Positions 1-6,342 of a stretch of 7,504 bases of DNA are shown here, in pieces. The number at the start of each line of letters is the position of its first letter. Positions within the stretch are counted from its first letter, which is position 1. The position numbers and the translations under genes were made by a program. The stretch is taken from positions 1 through 7,504 of the forward strand of contig JAEWUR010000144.1 of the NCBI GenBank assembly GCA_023397045.1, written 5' to 3'. A model generated the notes under the pieces. The model did not search any database and was not told the DNA's origin. It saw only the letters and a list, made by a program, of their open reading frames with translations. This stretch comes from Planctomycetota bacterium. Its GTDB lineage: Bacteria; Planctomycetota; Planctomycetia; Pirellulales; Thermoguttaceae.

Positions 1-91
1 CAAACGTCCCAGCAGCCGCCAATTCCTGCTGATGCTCTCTGGCCAACTGCTCTACCATCGCCCTAACTCGTGTTCTCATATGGCATTCCAT
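1..91 (-). CDS. N-terminal fragment of an unrecognised minus-strand protein (runs off left edge)
   Basis: Reading the minus strand leftward from base 91 or 79 gives an open frame to the window edge. From the ATG at 79 it begins MRTRVRAMVEQLAREHQQEL and continues with AAAGTF. The composition (alternating charged, Gln, Leu and Ala, helix-like) resembles real protein, whereas the plus-strand frames here are Pro/Ser-rich and look like non-coding translation. Two in-frame starts exist: ATG at 91-89, preceded at 7 nt by GAGG (minus strand, 102-99), and ATG at 79-77. An in-frame stop lies at 97-95, so the start must be one of these. The better ribosome-binding site favours base 91 (30 residues visible). 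It is divergent from the fucosidase gene. I do not recognise the family; the fragment is too short to assign a function, and it could still be chance. Confidence 0.5.
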   Translation of the reverse strand, partial: MECHMRTRVRAMVEQLAREHQQELAAAGTF

Positions 92-287
92 TGCCTAACC
101 TCGCCAAATTCCCGAAGACAGCCCCCCATAACCAAAATCCGTTCCCCCTTTCTACAAAATCCCGTGCCAAACACAAAGTGCGGAATGCACCCCGAAAAGC
201 CCAAGGAAACGGACGGCCCGAAACAACCGTAACGCATTTTGTATAAAGCACTTGCGGTCAACGGCAGGATCGCCGCGCTTGTGGTGA

Positions 288-316
288 TTCACGCAGCGCC
301 TCGGGTCTGTTACAAT
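288..316 (+). promoter_or_regulatory. Putative sigma70-type promoter for the fucosidase gene
   Basis: A TTCACG box (288-293) is separated by exactly 17 nt from TACAAT (311-316). TACAAT matches 5 of 6 positions of the TATAAT consensus, and TTCACG matches 4 of 6 of TTGACA. Transcription would start near base 323, giving a leader of roughly 70 nt before the ATG at 396. This is a consensus match only. Confidence 0.4.
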
Positions 317-383
317 GCATTGAACCTTACCCCCCCTTGGCCCATTACCCGCAATTTCCCACCGGGCACCCTCAACCTTTGCT

Positions 384-387
384 GGAG
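384..387 (+). promoter_or_regulatory. Ribosome-binding site of the fucosidase gene
   Basis: GGAG lies 8 nt upstream of the ATG at 396. It supports that start, which is also directly followed by a signal-peptide-like sequence. Confidence 0.6.
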
Positions 388-395
388 CACTTCCT

Positions 396-1796
396 ATGCT
401 GCAATTTGCTGTCCGTGCGTTGTCGTTGCTGTTGATCGTGACCTCCTCGTTGTCGGCGGCCGAGGTCTCGCCCGAGGCACGGCGGAATGCCGCGCATGTC
501 GTGCCGTCGCCGCAACAACTCGCCTGGCAAGAGATGGAGTTCACCGGCTTCGCCCATTTCGGCGTCAACACCTTCACCGACCTCGAATGGGGCGACGGCA
601 CCGAAGACCCGGCCGTGTTCAATCCGACCGATTTCGACGCCGACCAATGGGTGTCGGCGTGCAAGCAGGCCGGGATCAAGCTGCTGATCCTCACCTGCAA
701 ACACCACGACGGGTTCTGCCTGTGGCCGAGCAAGTTCACCGAACACAGCGTCAAGCACAGCCCATGGCGCAACGGCCAAGGCGACATGGTCCGCGAAGTG
801 GCCGACGCCTGCCGGCGCGGCGGGATCAAGTTCGGCGTTTATCTTTCGCCGTGGGATCGTCACGAAAAAACCTACGGCACCGACGCCTATAACGACTATT
901 ACAAGAATCAGCTCCGCGAACTGCTGACGAACTACGGCGAGGTCGCCGAAGTCTGGTGGGACGGCGCCTGTGGCGAAGGTCCTAACGGCAAGAAGCAGGT
1001 CTACGATTTCGACGGCTGCACGAAGATCGTCCGCGAACTGCAACCGGATGCGGTCACCGCGATCTCAGGTCCTGATATCCGCTGGGTTGGCAACGAAGAC
1101 GGATTGGCTCGTGAAACGGAATGGAGCGTTCAACCGGTCGACCTTTCAGGCAATCCCCAATGCCGATGGTGGCCGGCCGAGTGCGACGTGTCGATCCGGC
1201 CCGGCTGGTTCTATCACCAGACGGAAGACGACAAGGTGAAATCGCTATCGCACCTATTGGACATCTATTACAGTTCGATCGGACGAAACGCCAGCCTGCT
1301 CCTGAACATACCGCCCGACCGGCGCGGCCTGTTCCATGAAAACGACGTTGCCAGGCTTGCCGAGTTGCGCGCGGCCATCGACGCCACGTTCAAGACGAAC
1401 CTGGCCCAGGGCAAAGCGGTCGTCGCTAGCAGCGAGGCCGACGGTCATGCCGCAGGCGCGATCGTCGACGGCGATGACGCGACGTATTGGACCCCGGCCG
1501 ACGGCGTCACGCAAGCATCACTCGAGATCGACCTCGGCGAGCCGACCACCTTCGACCGCGTCATGCTCCAGGAGATGATCTCCACGGGCCAACGGGTCGA
1601 GAAGTTCAAGCTCGAGGCCTGGGACGGCGATTCCTGGAACGAGATTGCCCAGGGCACGACAATCGGCTATAAGCGCCTGCTGCGGATTCCGCTCACGACG
1701 GCCTCGAAGGTGCGCCTGACGATCGACGAAGCCCGCGATTGCCCGACCATTCGCGAATTCGGATTGTTCAAAGCGTGTGAGGCCGAGAACCAATAA
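396..1796 (+). CDS. Secreted GH29 alpha-L-fucosidase with C-terminal F5/8-type-C (CBM32-like) domain
   Basis: This 466-residue enzyme would hydrolyse terminal alpha-L-fucose from glycans outside the cytoplasm. Residues 1-22 form a signal peptide: Arg7, a hydrophobic run LSLLLIV, and cleavage near SAA/E. The GH29 barrel spans about 40-330. Visible hallmarks are HFGVNTFTDLEWGDG (54-68), CKHHDGF (101-107), YLSPWD (149-154), VWWDG (186-190) and AECDVSIRPGWFYH (261-274). Asp189 in VWWDG is the expected nucleophile. Glu234 in RWVGNED is my candidate acid/base: it lies in the position expected for the GH29-B type, about 45 residues after the nucleophile, with Glu262 as the alternative. The HFGxNTF and ECDVSIRPGW motifs suggest GH29-B, whose members prefer alpha-1,3/1,4-linked fucose; this subfamily call is inference. 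Residues ~336-458 look like a discoidin/CBM32 sugar-binding domain (NLAQGK...S, DGDDATYW, IDLGE, FDRVMLQE, IREFGLF). The next gene is the fusion enzyme, 123 bases downstream on the same strand, beyond a large palindrome. Confidence 0.93.
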   Translation: MLQFAVRALSLLLIVTSSLSAAEVSPEARRNAAHVVPSPQQLAWQEMEFTGFAHFGVNTFTDLEWGDGTEDPAVFNPTDFDADQWVSACKQAGIKLLILTCKHHDGFCLWPSKFTEHSVKHSPWRNGQGDMVREVADACRRGGIKFGVYLSPWDRHEKTYGTDAYNDYYKNQLRELLTNYGEVAEVWWDGACGEGPNGKKQVYDFDGCTKIVRELQPDAVTAISGPDIRWVGNEDGLARETEWSVQPVDLSGNPQCRWWPAECDVSIRPGWFYHQTEDDKVKSLSHLLDIYYSSIGRNASLLLNIPPDRRGLFHENDVARLAELRAAIDATFKTNLAQGKAVVASSEADGHAAGAIVDGDDATYWTPADGVTQASLEIDLGEPTTFDRVMLQEMISTGQRVEKFKLEAWDGDSWNEIAQGTTIGYKRLLRIPLTTASKVRLTIDEARDCPTIREFGLFKACEAENQ

Positions 1797-1822
1797 AAAC
1801 AAGAAGTTTCTGTTGCGGAAAA

Positions 1823-1892
1823 CACGTAGGGTCCGCCTCGCGGACCATTGCGGTGTTTGGTTTTTCATGGTCCGCGAGGCGGACCCTACGTG
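1823..1892. repeat. 26-bp perfect inverted repeat, each arm itself palindromic (REP-like; possible terminator)
   Basis: Bases 1823-1848 and 1867-1892 are perfect reverse complements over 26 bp, around an 18-nt loop. Each arm also holds its own hairpin, GGTCCGCCTCGCGGACC (7-bp stem, 3-nt loop; 1830-1846 on the left and the mirror at 1869-1885). The element can therefore form one long stem or two small hairpins. It starts 26 nt after the fucosidase stop and ends 27 nt before the start of the next gene. The loop contains TTTGGTTTTT, but no clean T-run follows the long stem, so it is not a classical intrinsic terminator. The nested architecture resembles paired REP/BIME elements. From memory, GTAGGGTCCGCCT-type repeats are scattered through planctomycete genomes, but that needs a search. 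Confidence 0.9.
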
Positions 1893-1906
1893 CTATTGCC
1901 CGATTC

Positions 1907-1910
1907 GGAG
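1907..1910 (+). promoter_or_regulatory. Ribosome-binding site that sets the start of the fusion enzyme
   Basis: GGAG ends 9 nt before the ATG at 1920. The longer in-frame ATG at 1848 lies at the inner edge of the palindrome's left arm, has no ribosome-binding site, and would add 24 residues encoded mostly by the repeat ahead of an obvious signal peptide. Confidence 0.6.
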
Positions 1911-1919
1911 ATCGTGATC

Positions 1920-4745
1920 ATGCAAAAAGCGATGCTAGGCACGTTTGCCGTGTGTTCGTTGGCCATTGCGGCGGCCGTCAATGCGGAGGAACCGACGTTT
2001 CGGCCGCCGGCCGTGCCGTTGATCGTTCATAACCCGTATTTCAGCATCTGGTCGACGACCGACGCGCTGACCGACAGTTGGCCGGCGCACTGGACCGGCG
2101 CGATTCACGCACTATGCAGCATGGTGCGCGTCGATGGGCAGACGTATCGCATCATGGGGCTTGATCCGCAGGACAAGCCCGCCATGAAACAGGTCGGTCT
2201 GCAAGTGCTACCGACGCGGACGATTTACGATTTCGAGGCCGCCGGCGTCCATGTCTGCCTGACGTTCACGACGCCGGTCCTGCCAGACGATCTTGACGTG
2301 CTGTCGCGACCGGTGACCTATCTGACCTGGACCGTGCGATCGATCGACAACCAGTCGCACGACGTTCAGATTTACTACGACAACACGGCCGAGCTCGTTG
2401 TCACCGATCCCAATCAGCAGGTCGTCTGGTCGCGGCCGGAGGTGCCGGGCCTAACCGTCATGCAGATCGGCTCGCACGAGCAGCCCGTGCTACAGAAGGC
2501 CGGCGACAATCTGCGGATTGATTGGGGATACCTTTACACGGCCGTTCCGGACGGCGAAGGCATCTCGACGTCGATGTCCAACGCAGCCACCGCGCGCGGG
2601 ACGTTCGCCAACGACGGTCGCCTGACGGCCGGCAGCGTCACCGGAAATCCTCGGCCTGCGAACGACGGTTTCCCCGTCGCCGCCTGCGCGTTCAACTTAG
2701 GCAAGGTTGACGCCGCGCCCGTCGAACGCCATGTGATTGTGGCCTACGACGAAGTCTACGCGATCGAGTATCTCGGTACGAAGTTGCGTCCCTATTGGCG
2801 TCTAAACGGCATGGACGCGGCCGCGCTACTGCAAGCGGCCGACCGCGATTACGACGCTTTGGCAAAACGCTGCGCCGCGTTCGACAAGGAACTGACGGAC
2901 GATCTGGCCACGGCCGGCGAAGGTTATGCGAAGCTCTGCTCGCTGGCCTATCGCCAAGCGATCGGCGGTCATGTCTTAGCGGTATCGCCCGACGGACGGC
3001 CGATGCTGTTCTCGAAAGAATGTTTCAGCAACGGCTGCATCGCCACGGTCGACGTGCTCTATCCGGCGGCCCCGATCTTCATGTGGTTGAACAACGACCT
3101 GCTGAAAGCCACGGTCACCCCGGTGTTCGACTATGCCGCGTCGGACCGATGGAAGTTCCCCTTTGCCCCGCACGATCTGGGCACCTACCCGAAGGCAAAC
3201 GGACAGGTCTATGGCGGCGGTGAAAAAACCGAAAAGGACCAGATGCCGGTCGAGGAGTGCGGCAACATGCTGATCGTCGCCGCCGTGATCAGCCAGATCG
3301 ACGGCAACACCGCGTATGCCGAGAAATATTGGCCGCAGTTGAGCCAATGGGCAACCTACTTGAAGGATCATGGGCTCGACCCGGAAAACCAGCTCTGCAC
3401 CGACGACTTCGCCGGCCATCTGGCCCACAACACCAATTTGTCGTTGAAGGCGATCATGGCGTTGGGCGCCTACGCCAAGATGTGCGCGATGTCGGGCAGA
3501 ACGGACGAGGCTGCCGAATATCGCCGGTTGGCCGAGTCGTTTGCCAAGCAATGGGTCACGATGGCCGACGACGGCGACCACTTCCGGCTGGCATTCGATA
3601 AGCCCGGCACATGGAGCCAGAAATACAACCTGATCTGGGATTCGATCTTGGGACTCAATCTCTTTCCGCCGGAAGTGTCGGCCAAAGAGATCGCGTACTA
3701 CAAGACGAAGCTGAACCGTTTCGGCCTGCCGCTGGACAACCGGGCCGGCTATACCAAAACCGACTGGCAAGTGTGGACCGCCTCGCTGGCCAAGTCGTTG
3801 GACGATTTCCAGACTCTGATGGCACCGGTCTATTGTTCTGTTGGCAAAACGCCGCAGCGCGTGCCGTTGACCGACTGGTATGAAACGGAAGACGCCAAGC
3901 AGCTCCATTTTCAAGCTCGGCCGGTCATCGGCGGCGTGTTCATCAAGATGCTATGCGACCCGGCCATGTGGAAAAAATGGTCCGACCGCGCAGCGTCTAA
4001 GGAGCCCCCCTTTCCCGGCAACAAATCCGTCTGGAACGGCTACGATCGCTACGATTTTACAGTGGACGGCCGTGACTGCTTCGTCGTCATCCCAACGAAT
4101 CCGCTGCCAAACAAGCCGTGGATCTGGCGGACCGAGTTCTTTGGCCACGAACCGCAAGGCGACGTGGCATTGCTGGGCAAAGGTTGTTATGCCGTCTATA
4201 TGGACGTGCAAAACATGTACGGCGGCCCCGAAGCCATGAAGCACATGGACGCCTTTTATGATTTTTTGACAGGCAAGGCCGGTCTGTCAAAAAAGACCGT
4301 GCTCGAAGGATTCAGCCGCGGCGGTCTGTTCGCGTTCAACTGGGCCGCGCGAAATCCCGACCGCGTCGCCTGCATCTATGTCGATGCCCCGGTGTGCGAT
4401 TTCAGGAGTTGGCCTGGCGGCAAGGGCAAGGGCCAAGGCAGCCCTGACGATTGGAAGCGATGCCTCGCGGTGTACGGCCTGACCGAGGCCGAGGCCATGG
4501 ACTACAAGTTGAATCCCGTCGACAACCTCGCGCCGCTGGCCAAGGCGGGCATTCCGCTGCTGCACATCGTCGGCGACGCCGACGTGGTCGTCCCGCTCGA
4601 CGAGAACACGGCCGTCGTCGAGAAACGGTACAAGGCGATGGGCGGCCCGATCGAGGTGATCGTCAAGCAAGGCGTCGGCCACCATCCCCATTCATTGCCC
4701 GATCCGACGCCGATCGTCGACTTCGTGATGTCGCACATCGAGTAA
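1920..4745 (+). CDS. Secreted fusion: glutaminase-A-like (DUF4964/DUF5127/DUF4965/DUF1793) region plus alpha/beta hydrolase
   Basis: This is a 941-residue exported protein. The start at 1920 is chosen because GGAG precedes it and residues 1-22 are a clean signal peptide (hydrophobic core FAVCSLAIAAA, cleavage after VNA). Residues ~27-690 match the layout of fungal glutaminase A and bacterial relatives: an N-terminal segment (RPPAVPLIVHNPYFSIWS), a beta-rich DUF5127-like part to ~310, then a helical DUF4965/DUF1793-like part with FAPHDLGTYP (His418, Asp419), MPVEECGNM (442-450), TDDFAGHLAHNTN (Asp495, Asp496, His500) and WDSILGLNLFP. The family name comes from a fungal glutaminase; the fold suggests that some members may act on glycans, so the reaction is uncertain. 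From ~698 a second enzyme begins, an alpha/beta hydrolase with nucleophile Ser799 (GFSRGG), acid Asp888 (GDADVVVP) and His921 (GVGHH), probably an esterase or prolyl-oligopeptidase-like hydrolase. The frame is continuous with no stop at the junction, so this is a real fusion unless there is an assembly error. It follows the fucosidase gene, which suggests a shared extracytoplasmic substrate. Confidence 0.88.
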   Translation: MQKAMLGTFAVCSLAIAAAVNAEEPTFRPPAVPLIVHNPYFSIWSTTDALTDSWPAHWTGAIHALCSMVRVDGQTYRIMGLDPQDKPAMKQVGLQVLPTRTIYDFEAAGVHVCLTFTTPVLPDDLDVLSRPVTYLTWTVRSIDNQSHDVQIYYDNTAELVVTDPNQQVVWSRPEVPGLTVMQIGSHEQPVLQKAGDNLRIDWGYLYTAVPDGEGISTSMSNAATARGTFANDGRLTAGSVTGNPRPANDGFPVAACAFNLGKVDAAPVERHVIVAYDEVYAIEYLGTKLRPYWRLNGMDAAALLQAADRDYDALAKRCAAFDKELTDDLATAGEGYAKLCSLAYRQAIGGHVLAVSPDGRPMLFSKECFSNGCIATVDVLYPAAPIFMWLNNDLLKATVTPVFDYAASDRWKFPFAPHDLGTYPKANGQVYGGGEKTEKDQMPVEECGNMLIVAAVISQIDGNTAYAEKYWPQLSQWATYLKDHGLDPENQLCTDDFAGHLAHNTNLSLKAIMALGAYAKMCAMSGRTDEAAEYRRLAESFAKQWVTMADDGDHFRLAFDKPGTWSQKYNLIWDSILGLNLFPPEVSAKEIAYYKTKLNRFGLPLDNRAGYTKTDWQVWTASLAKSLDDFQTLMAPVYCSVGKTPQRVPLTDWYETEDAKQLHFQARPVIGGVFIKMLCDPAMWKKWSDRAASKEPPFPGNKSVWNGYDRYDFTVDGRDCFVVIPTNPLPNKPWIWRTEFFGHEPQGDVALLGKGCYAVYMDVQNMYGGPEAMKHMDAFYDFLTGKAGLSKKTVLEGFSRGGLFAFNWAARNPDRVACIYVDAPVCDFRSWPGGKGKGQGSPDDWKRCLAVYGLTEAEAMDYKLNPVDNLAPLAKAGIPLLHIVGDADVVVPLDENTAVVEKRYKAMGGPIEVIVKQGVGHHPHSLPDPTPIVDFVMSHIE

Positions 4746-4788
4746 CAATGGGGCAGATCGCCCCCTCTTTAGACAGATTTGACGCGCC

Positions 4789-4803
4789 GAACCGTTACGG
4801 TTC
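4789..4803. other. Small hairpin 44 nt after the fusion gene
   Basis: GAACCG TTA CGGTTC forms a perfect 6-bp stem with a 3-nt loop. The following bases (TAATGG) are not a T-run, so a terminator role is possible but unproven. Confidence 0.35.
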
Positions 4804-4835
4804 TAATGGACGACTTGACGGTGGCAGGGCTGGAA

Positions 4836-4860
4836 CGGTCGGCCACGGCAAGGCCGACCG
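4836..4860. other. Strong GC hairpin upstream of the zinc-ribbon gene
   Basis: Bases 4836-4844 (CGGTCGGCC) and 4852-4860 (GGCCGACCG) form a perfect 9-bp stem around a 7-nt loop, 39 nt before the ATG at 4900. No T-run follows. It could end transcription from the fusion gene by a non-classical route, be a protein-binding site, or sit in the leader of the next mRNA. The sequence alone does not decide between these. Confidence 0.5.
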
Positions 4861-4899
4861 CGCTACGAATTCCAAACACACTTATCTTTCGTCGTCAAC

Positions 4900-6246
4900 A
4901 TGGCCTCGGTAGCTTGTCCGCGGTGCGCCGCCCAATATCAGGTCGCGGAAGCAAGTCTGGGAAAGTCGGCCGCATGCAAACGATGCGGCGCGACGTTCAA
5001 GCTCGTCACGGCGAGCCTTGTGAATCATCCGCCGCCGGCGCCAAACACTTGCCCTTCGTGCCGACAGCCGGTCGCGCCGAACGCCGTCCTCTGCGTGAAC
5101 TGCGGATTGAATCTCCGCTCGGGCGCAAAGCTGACAACCCGGGTAGTTGACGACGATTCGCAGCCGGCCGACAAAAAAACATCGCGATCGAAAGCGTTGT
5201 CAAAATCAACGATCGTCGCGCTAATCGCCATCGCGGCGATCTTGGGCATCCTGGGTTTGACGCGCGGTTCCGGTCGTGGCGTCCGTTGCGCCGTGCCGGG
5301 ATGGGCCGCGTCGTACATGCCGCCCGAGACCACCGGCATTATCTACGCTAATCTGGACAAGGCGCGGCAGAGCGATCTGTATCGCGTTCTCTCCAGCTCG
5401 CAGCTCACCGGGCTTCCAACCGGCAGCGTTCCCTCGCTCGCGCCGCTGGAAACCTATGCCGAGGTGGTGGCCTTCGAGACGGCCGAGGAAAAACTCGTCG
5501 TCGTCCTCCGAATGACGTTCGACCTGTCGCTCGAATCGATGTATGCGTCGCTCAAATCGGTCGTGTGGCAGTCGAACAACGCGCCGCCGCCGGCCGCCAA
5601 ATCGTTCGGCAGCGTCGAAGGTATGGAGTTGCCTAACGGCGTCTTCGCCAAGACCGAACCGTCGATGTTCCTCGTGGCGTCAAACGCCGAATTGCTCGAA
5701 GCGGTTCTTGGGCAATGGCAGCGCAAAGAGTCGCCGACACTGCGATCGGACGTTCAACAATTACTTGATCGAACGCGCGGCGATCATTTCATGATCGATG
5801 CGAAACCCAATTCGCGTTCCGATCGGTCGCTGCACGGATCGATGTTCGATTCGATGCCCGGCGGAGAGGCCATCGCATCGCCGAAATGGGCTGCCCTCGG
5901 CCTGACGCTCGATTCGACGATCTGTCTCTCGGGCGGCGTCGGGCTCTCGAACGCCGGAGACGCCGGCAATGCGAAAAAGCAATTCGACGAATCGATTCAG
6001 CAAATGGACACGATGTTTCAGACCGACCGGAGCAGCCTGCCTGCCGGATTCGCCGAAATCATGGACCAGTGGCTGGACCTGATCCATGCCTTGCAGGTCG
6101 AGGCGGCCGGAGAGATGCTCGAAATTGACGGCCGCTGGAAGGTCAAAGACATCGAGAACCTACTCGATCAATTCGAGGCATTCGTCCGCAAAGAACGTGG
6201 CAGCCGAATCGGTAACTTTCCCAATCTCCGCGGATTCGGCAGTTGA
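4900..6246 (+). CDS. Double zinc-ribbon single-pass membrane protein with large extracytoplasmic domain
   Basis: This 448-residue protein has unknown function. Residues 1-36 form an MJ0042-type zinc ribbon (CPRC at 6-9, CKRC at 26-29). A second ribbon follows at 51-68 (CPSC, then CVNC after 10 residues, followed by GLNLRSG). A charged linker (DDDSQPADKKTSRSK) leads to one transmembrane helix at ~104-120 (TIVALIAIAAILGILGL). The remaining ~325 residues contain no further membrane segment. They open with MPPETTGIIYANLDKARQSD and hold mixed alpha/beta sequence with no catalytic motif I recognise. The expected topology is zinc ribbons in the cytoplasm and the C-terminal domain outside. Similar zinc-ribbon-plus-helix layouts are common in Planctomycetes; their job is unclear, possibly sensing or scaffolding. 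No ribosome-binding site is visible before ATG 4900, but the start fits because the first CxxC follows at the usual distance. It is separated by 154 bases and a strong hairpin from the upstream enzyme gene, so it is probably a separate unit. Confidence 0.85.
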   Translation: MASVACPRCAAQYQVAEASLGKSAACKRCGATFKLVTASLVNHPPPAPNTCPSCRQPVAPNAVLCVNCGLNLRSGAKLTTRVVDDDSQPADKKTSRSKALSKSTIVALIAIAAILGILGLTRGSGRGVRCAVPGWAASYMPPETTGIIYANLDKARQSDLYRVLSSSQLTGLPTGSVPSLAPLETYAEVVAFETAEEKLVVVLRMTFDLSLESMYASLKSVVWQSNNAPPPAAKSFGSVEGMELPNGVFAKTEPSMFLVASNAELLEAVLGQWQRKESPTLRSDVQQLLDRTRGDHFMIDAKPNSRSDRSLHGSMFDSMPGGEAIASPKWAALGLTLDSTICLSGGVGLSNAGDAGNAKKQFDESIQQMDTMFQTDRSSLPAGFAEIMDQWLDLIHALQVEAAGEMLEIDGRWKVKDIENLLDQFEAFVRKERGSRIGNFPNLRGFGS

Positions 6247-6270
6247 TGTCTCGTGTCTTGCGTCAGTGGG

Positions 6271-6302
6271 CCCTCACCCTTTCCCAAGGGGAGAGGGGGT
6301 GA
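6271..6302. repeat. CCCTCACCC/GGGAGAGGG-type palindrome between convergent genes
   Basis: TCACCC-TTT-CCC (6274-6285) can pair with GGG-AGA-GGGGGTGA (6289-6302): both ends pair, there is one wobble pair, and there is a small GG bulge. It lies 27 nt after the stop of the zinc-ribbon gene. CCCTCACCC ... GGGAGAGGG motifs are, from memory, a very widespread dispersed intergenic palindrome in GC-rich bacteria. A role as bidirectional terminator or mRNA end is likely by position. Confidence 0.6.
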
Positions 6303-6310
6303 ACTGAAGT

Positions 6311-6329
6311 CCTCTCCCAAAGGGGAAGG
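6311..6329. terminator. Second hairpin in the convergent gap, possible terminator of the minus-strand gene
   Basis: CCTCTCCC AAA GGGGAAGG forms an imperfect 8-bp stem with one mismatch and one wobble pair. It lies 13 nt beyond the minus-strand stop (6345-6343). Its left arm is also the exact reverse complement of GGGAGAGG at 6289-6296, so it can pair with the neighbouring palindrome instead. It has no T-run on either strand, so confidence as a terminator is low. Confidence 0.35.
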
Positions 6330-6342
6330 ATACGTGATTCAG

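Larger units (their letters stand above)
92..395. other. Divergent intergenic region upstream of the fucosidase gene
   Basis: About 300 bases lie between the minus-strand gene start and the fucosidase start. The open frames that cross it on both strands are rich in Pro, Ser, Arg and Cys, have no family resemblance, and extend into the fucosidase gene as out-of-frame shadows, so I treat the region as non-coding. The visible content is one plausible plus-strand promoter (288-316) and the fucosidase ribosome-binding site (384-387). I see no clear operator palindrome, riboswitch or RNA gene. Confidence 0.6.

Noticed and set aside
239..262. Possible minus-strand promoter (TTGACC, then TATACA) for the left-edge gene
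   Set aside because: The boxes are only 10 nt apart, too close for a sigma70 promoter, and no better-spaced pair was found.
239..892. Plus-strand 217-codon open frame overlapping the fucosidase start
   Set aside because: It is an Arg-rich translation of the fucosidase gene in another frame, has no ribosome-binding site, and does not resemble a known family.
152..1043. Long minus-strand open frames opposite the start of the fucosidase gene
   Set aside because: They lie antisense to a well-supported GH29 gene, show no family motif, and arise from GC-rich codon bias.
2976..3914. Minus-strand 312-codon open frame inside the fusion gene
   Set aside because: It is antisense to conserved glutaminase-like motifs, with composition (Arg, Val, Gly, His) typical of an antisense shadow.
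4815..4843. TTGACG as a -35 box for the zinc-ribbon gene
   Set aside because: The sequence 17 nt downstream (GTCGGC) is not a -10 box and lies within the GC hairpin.
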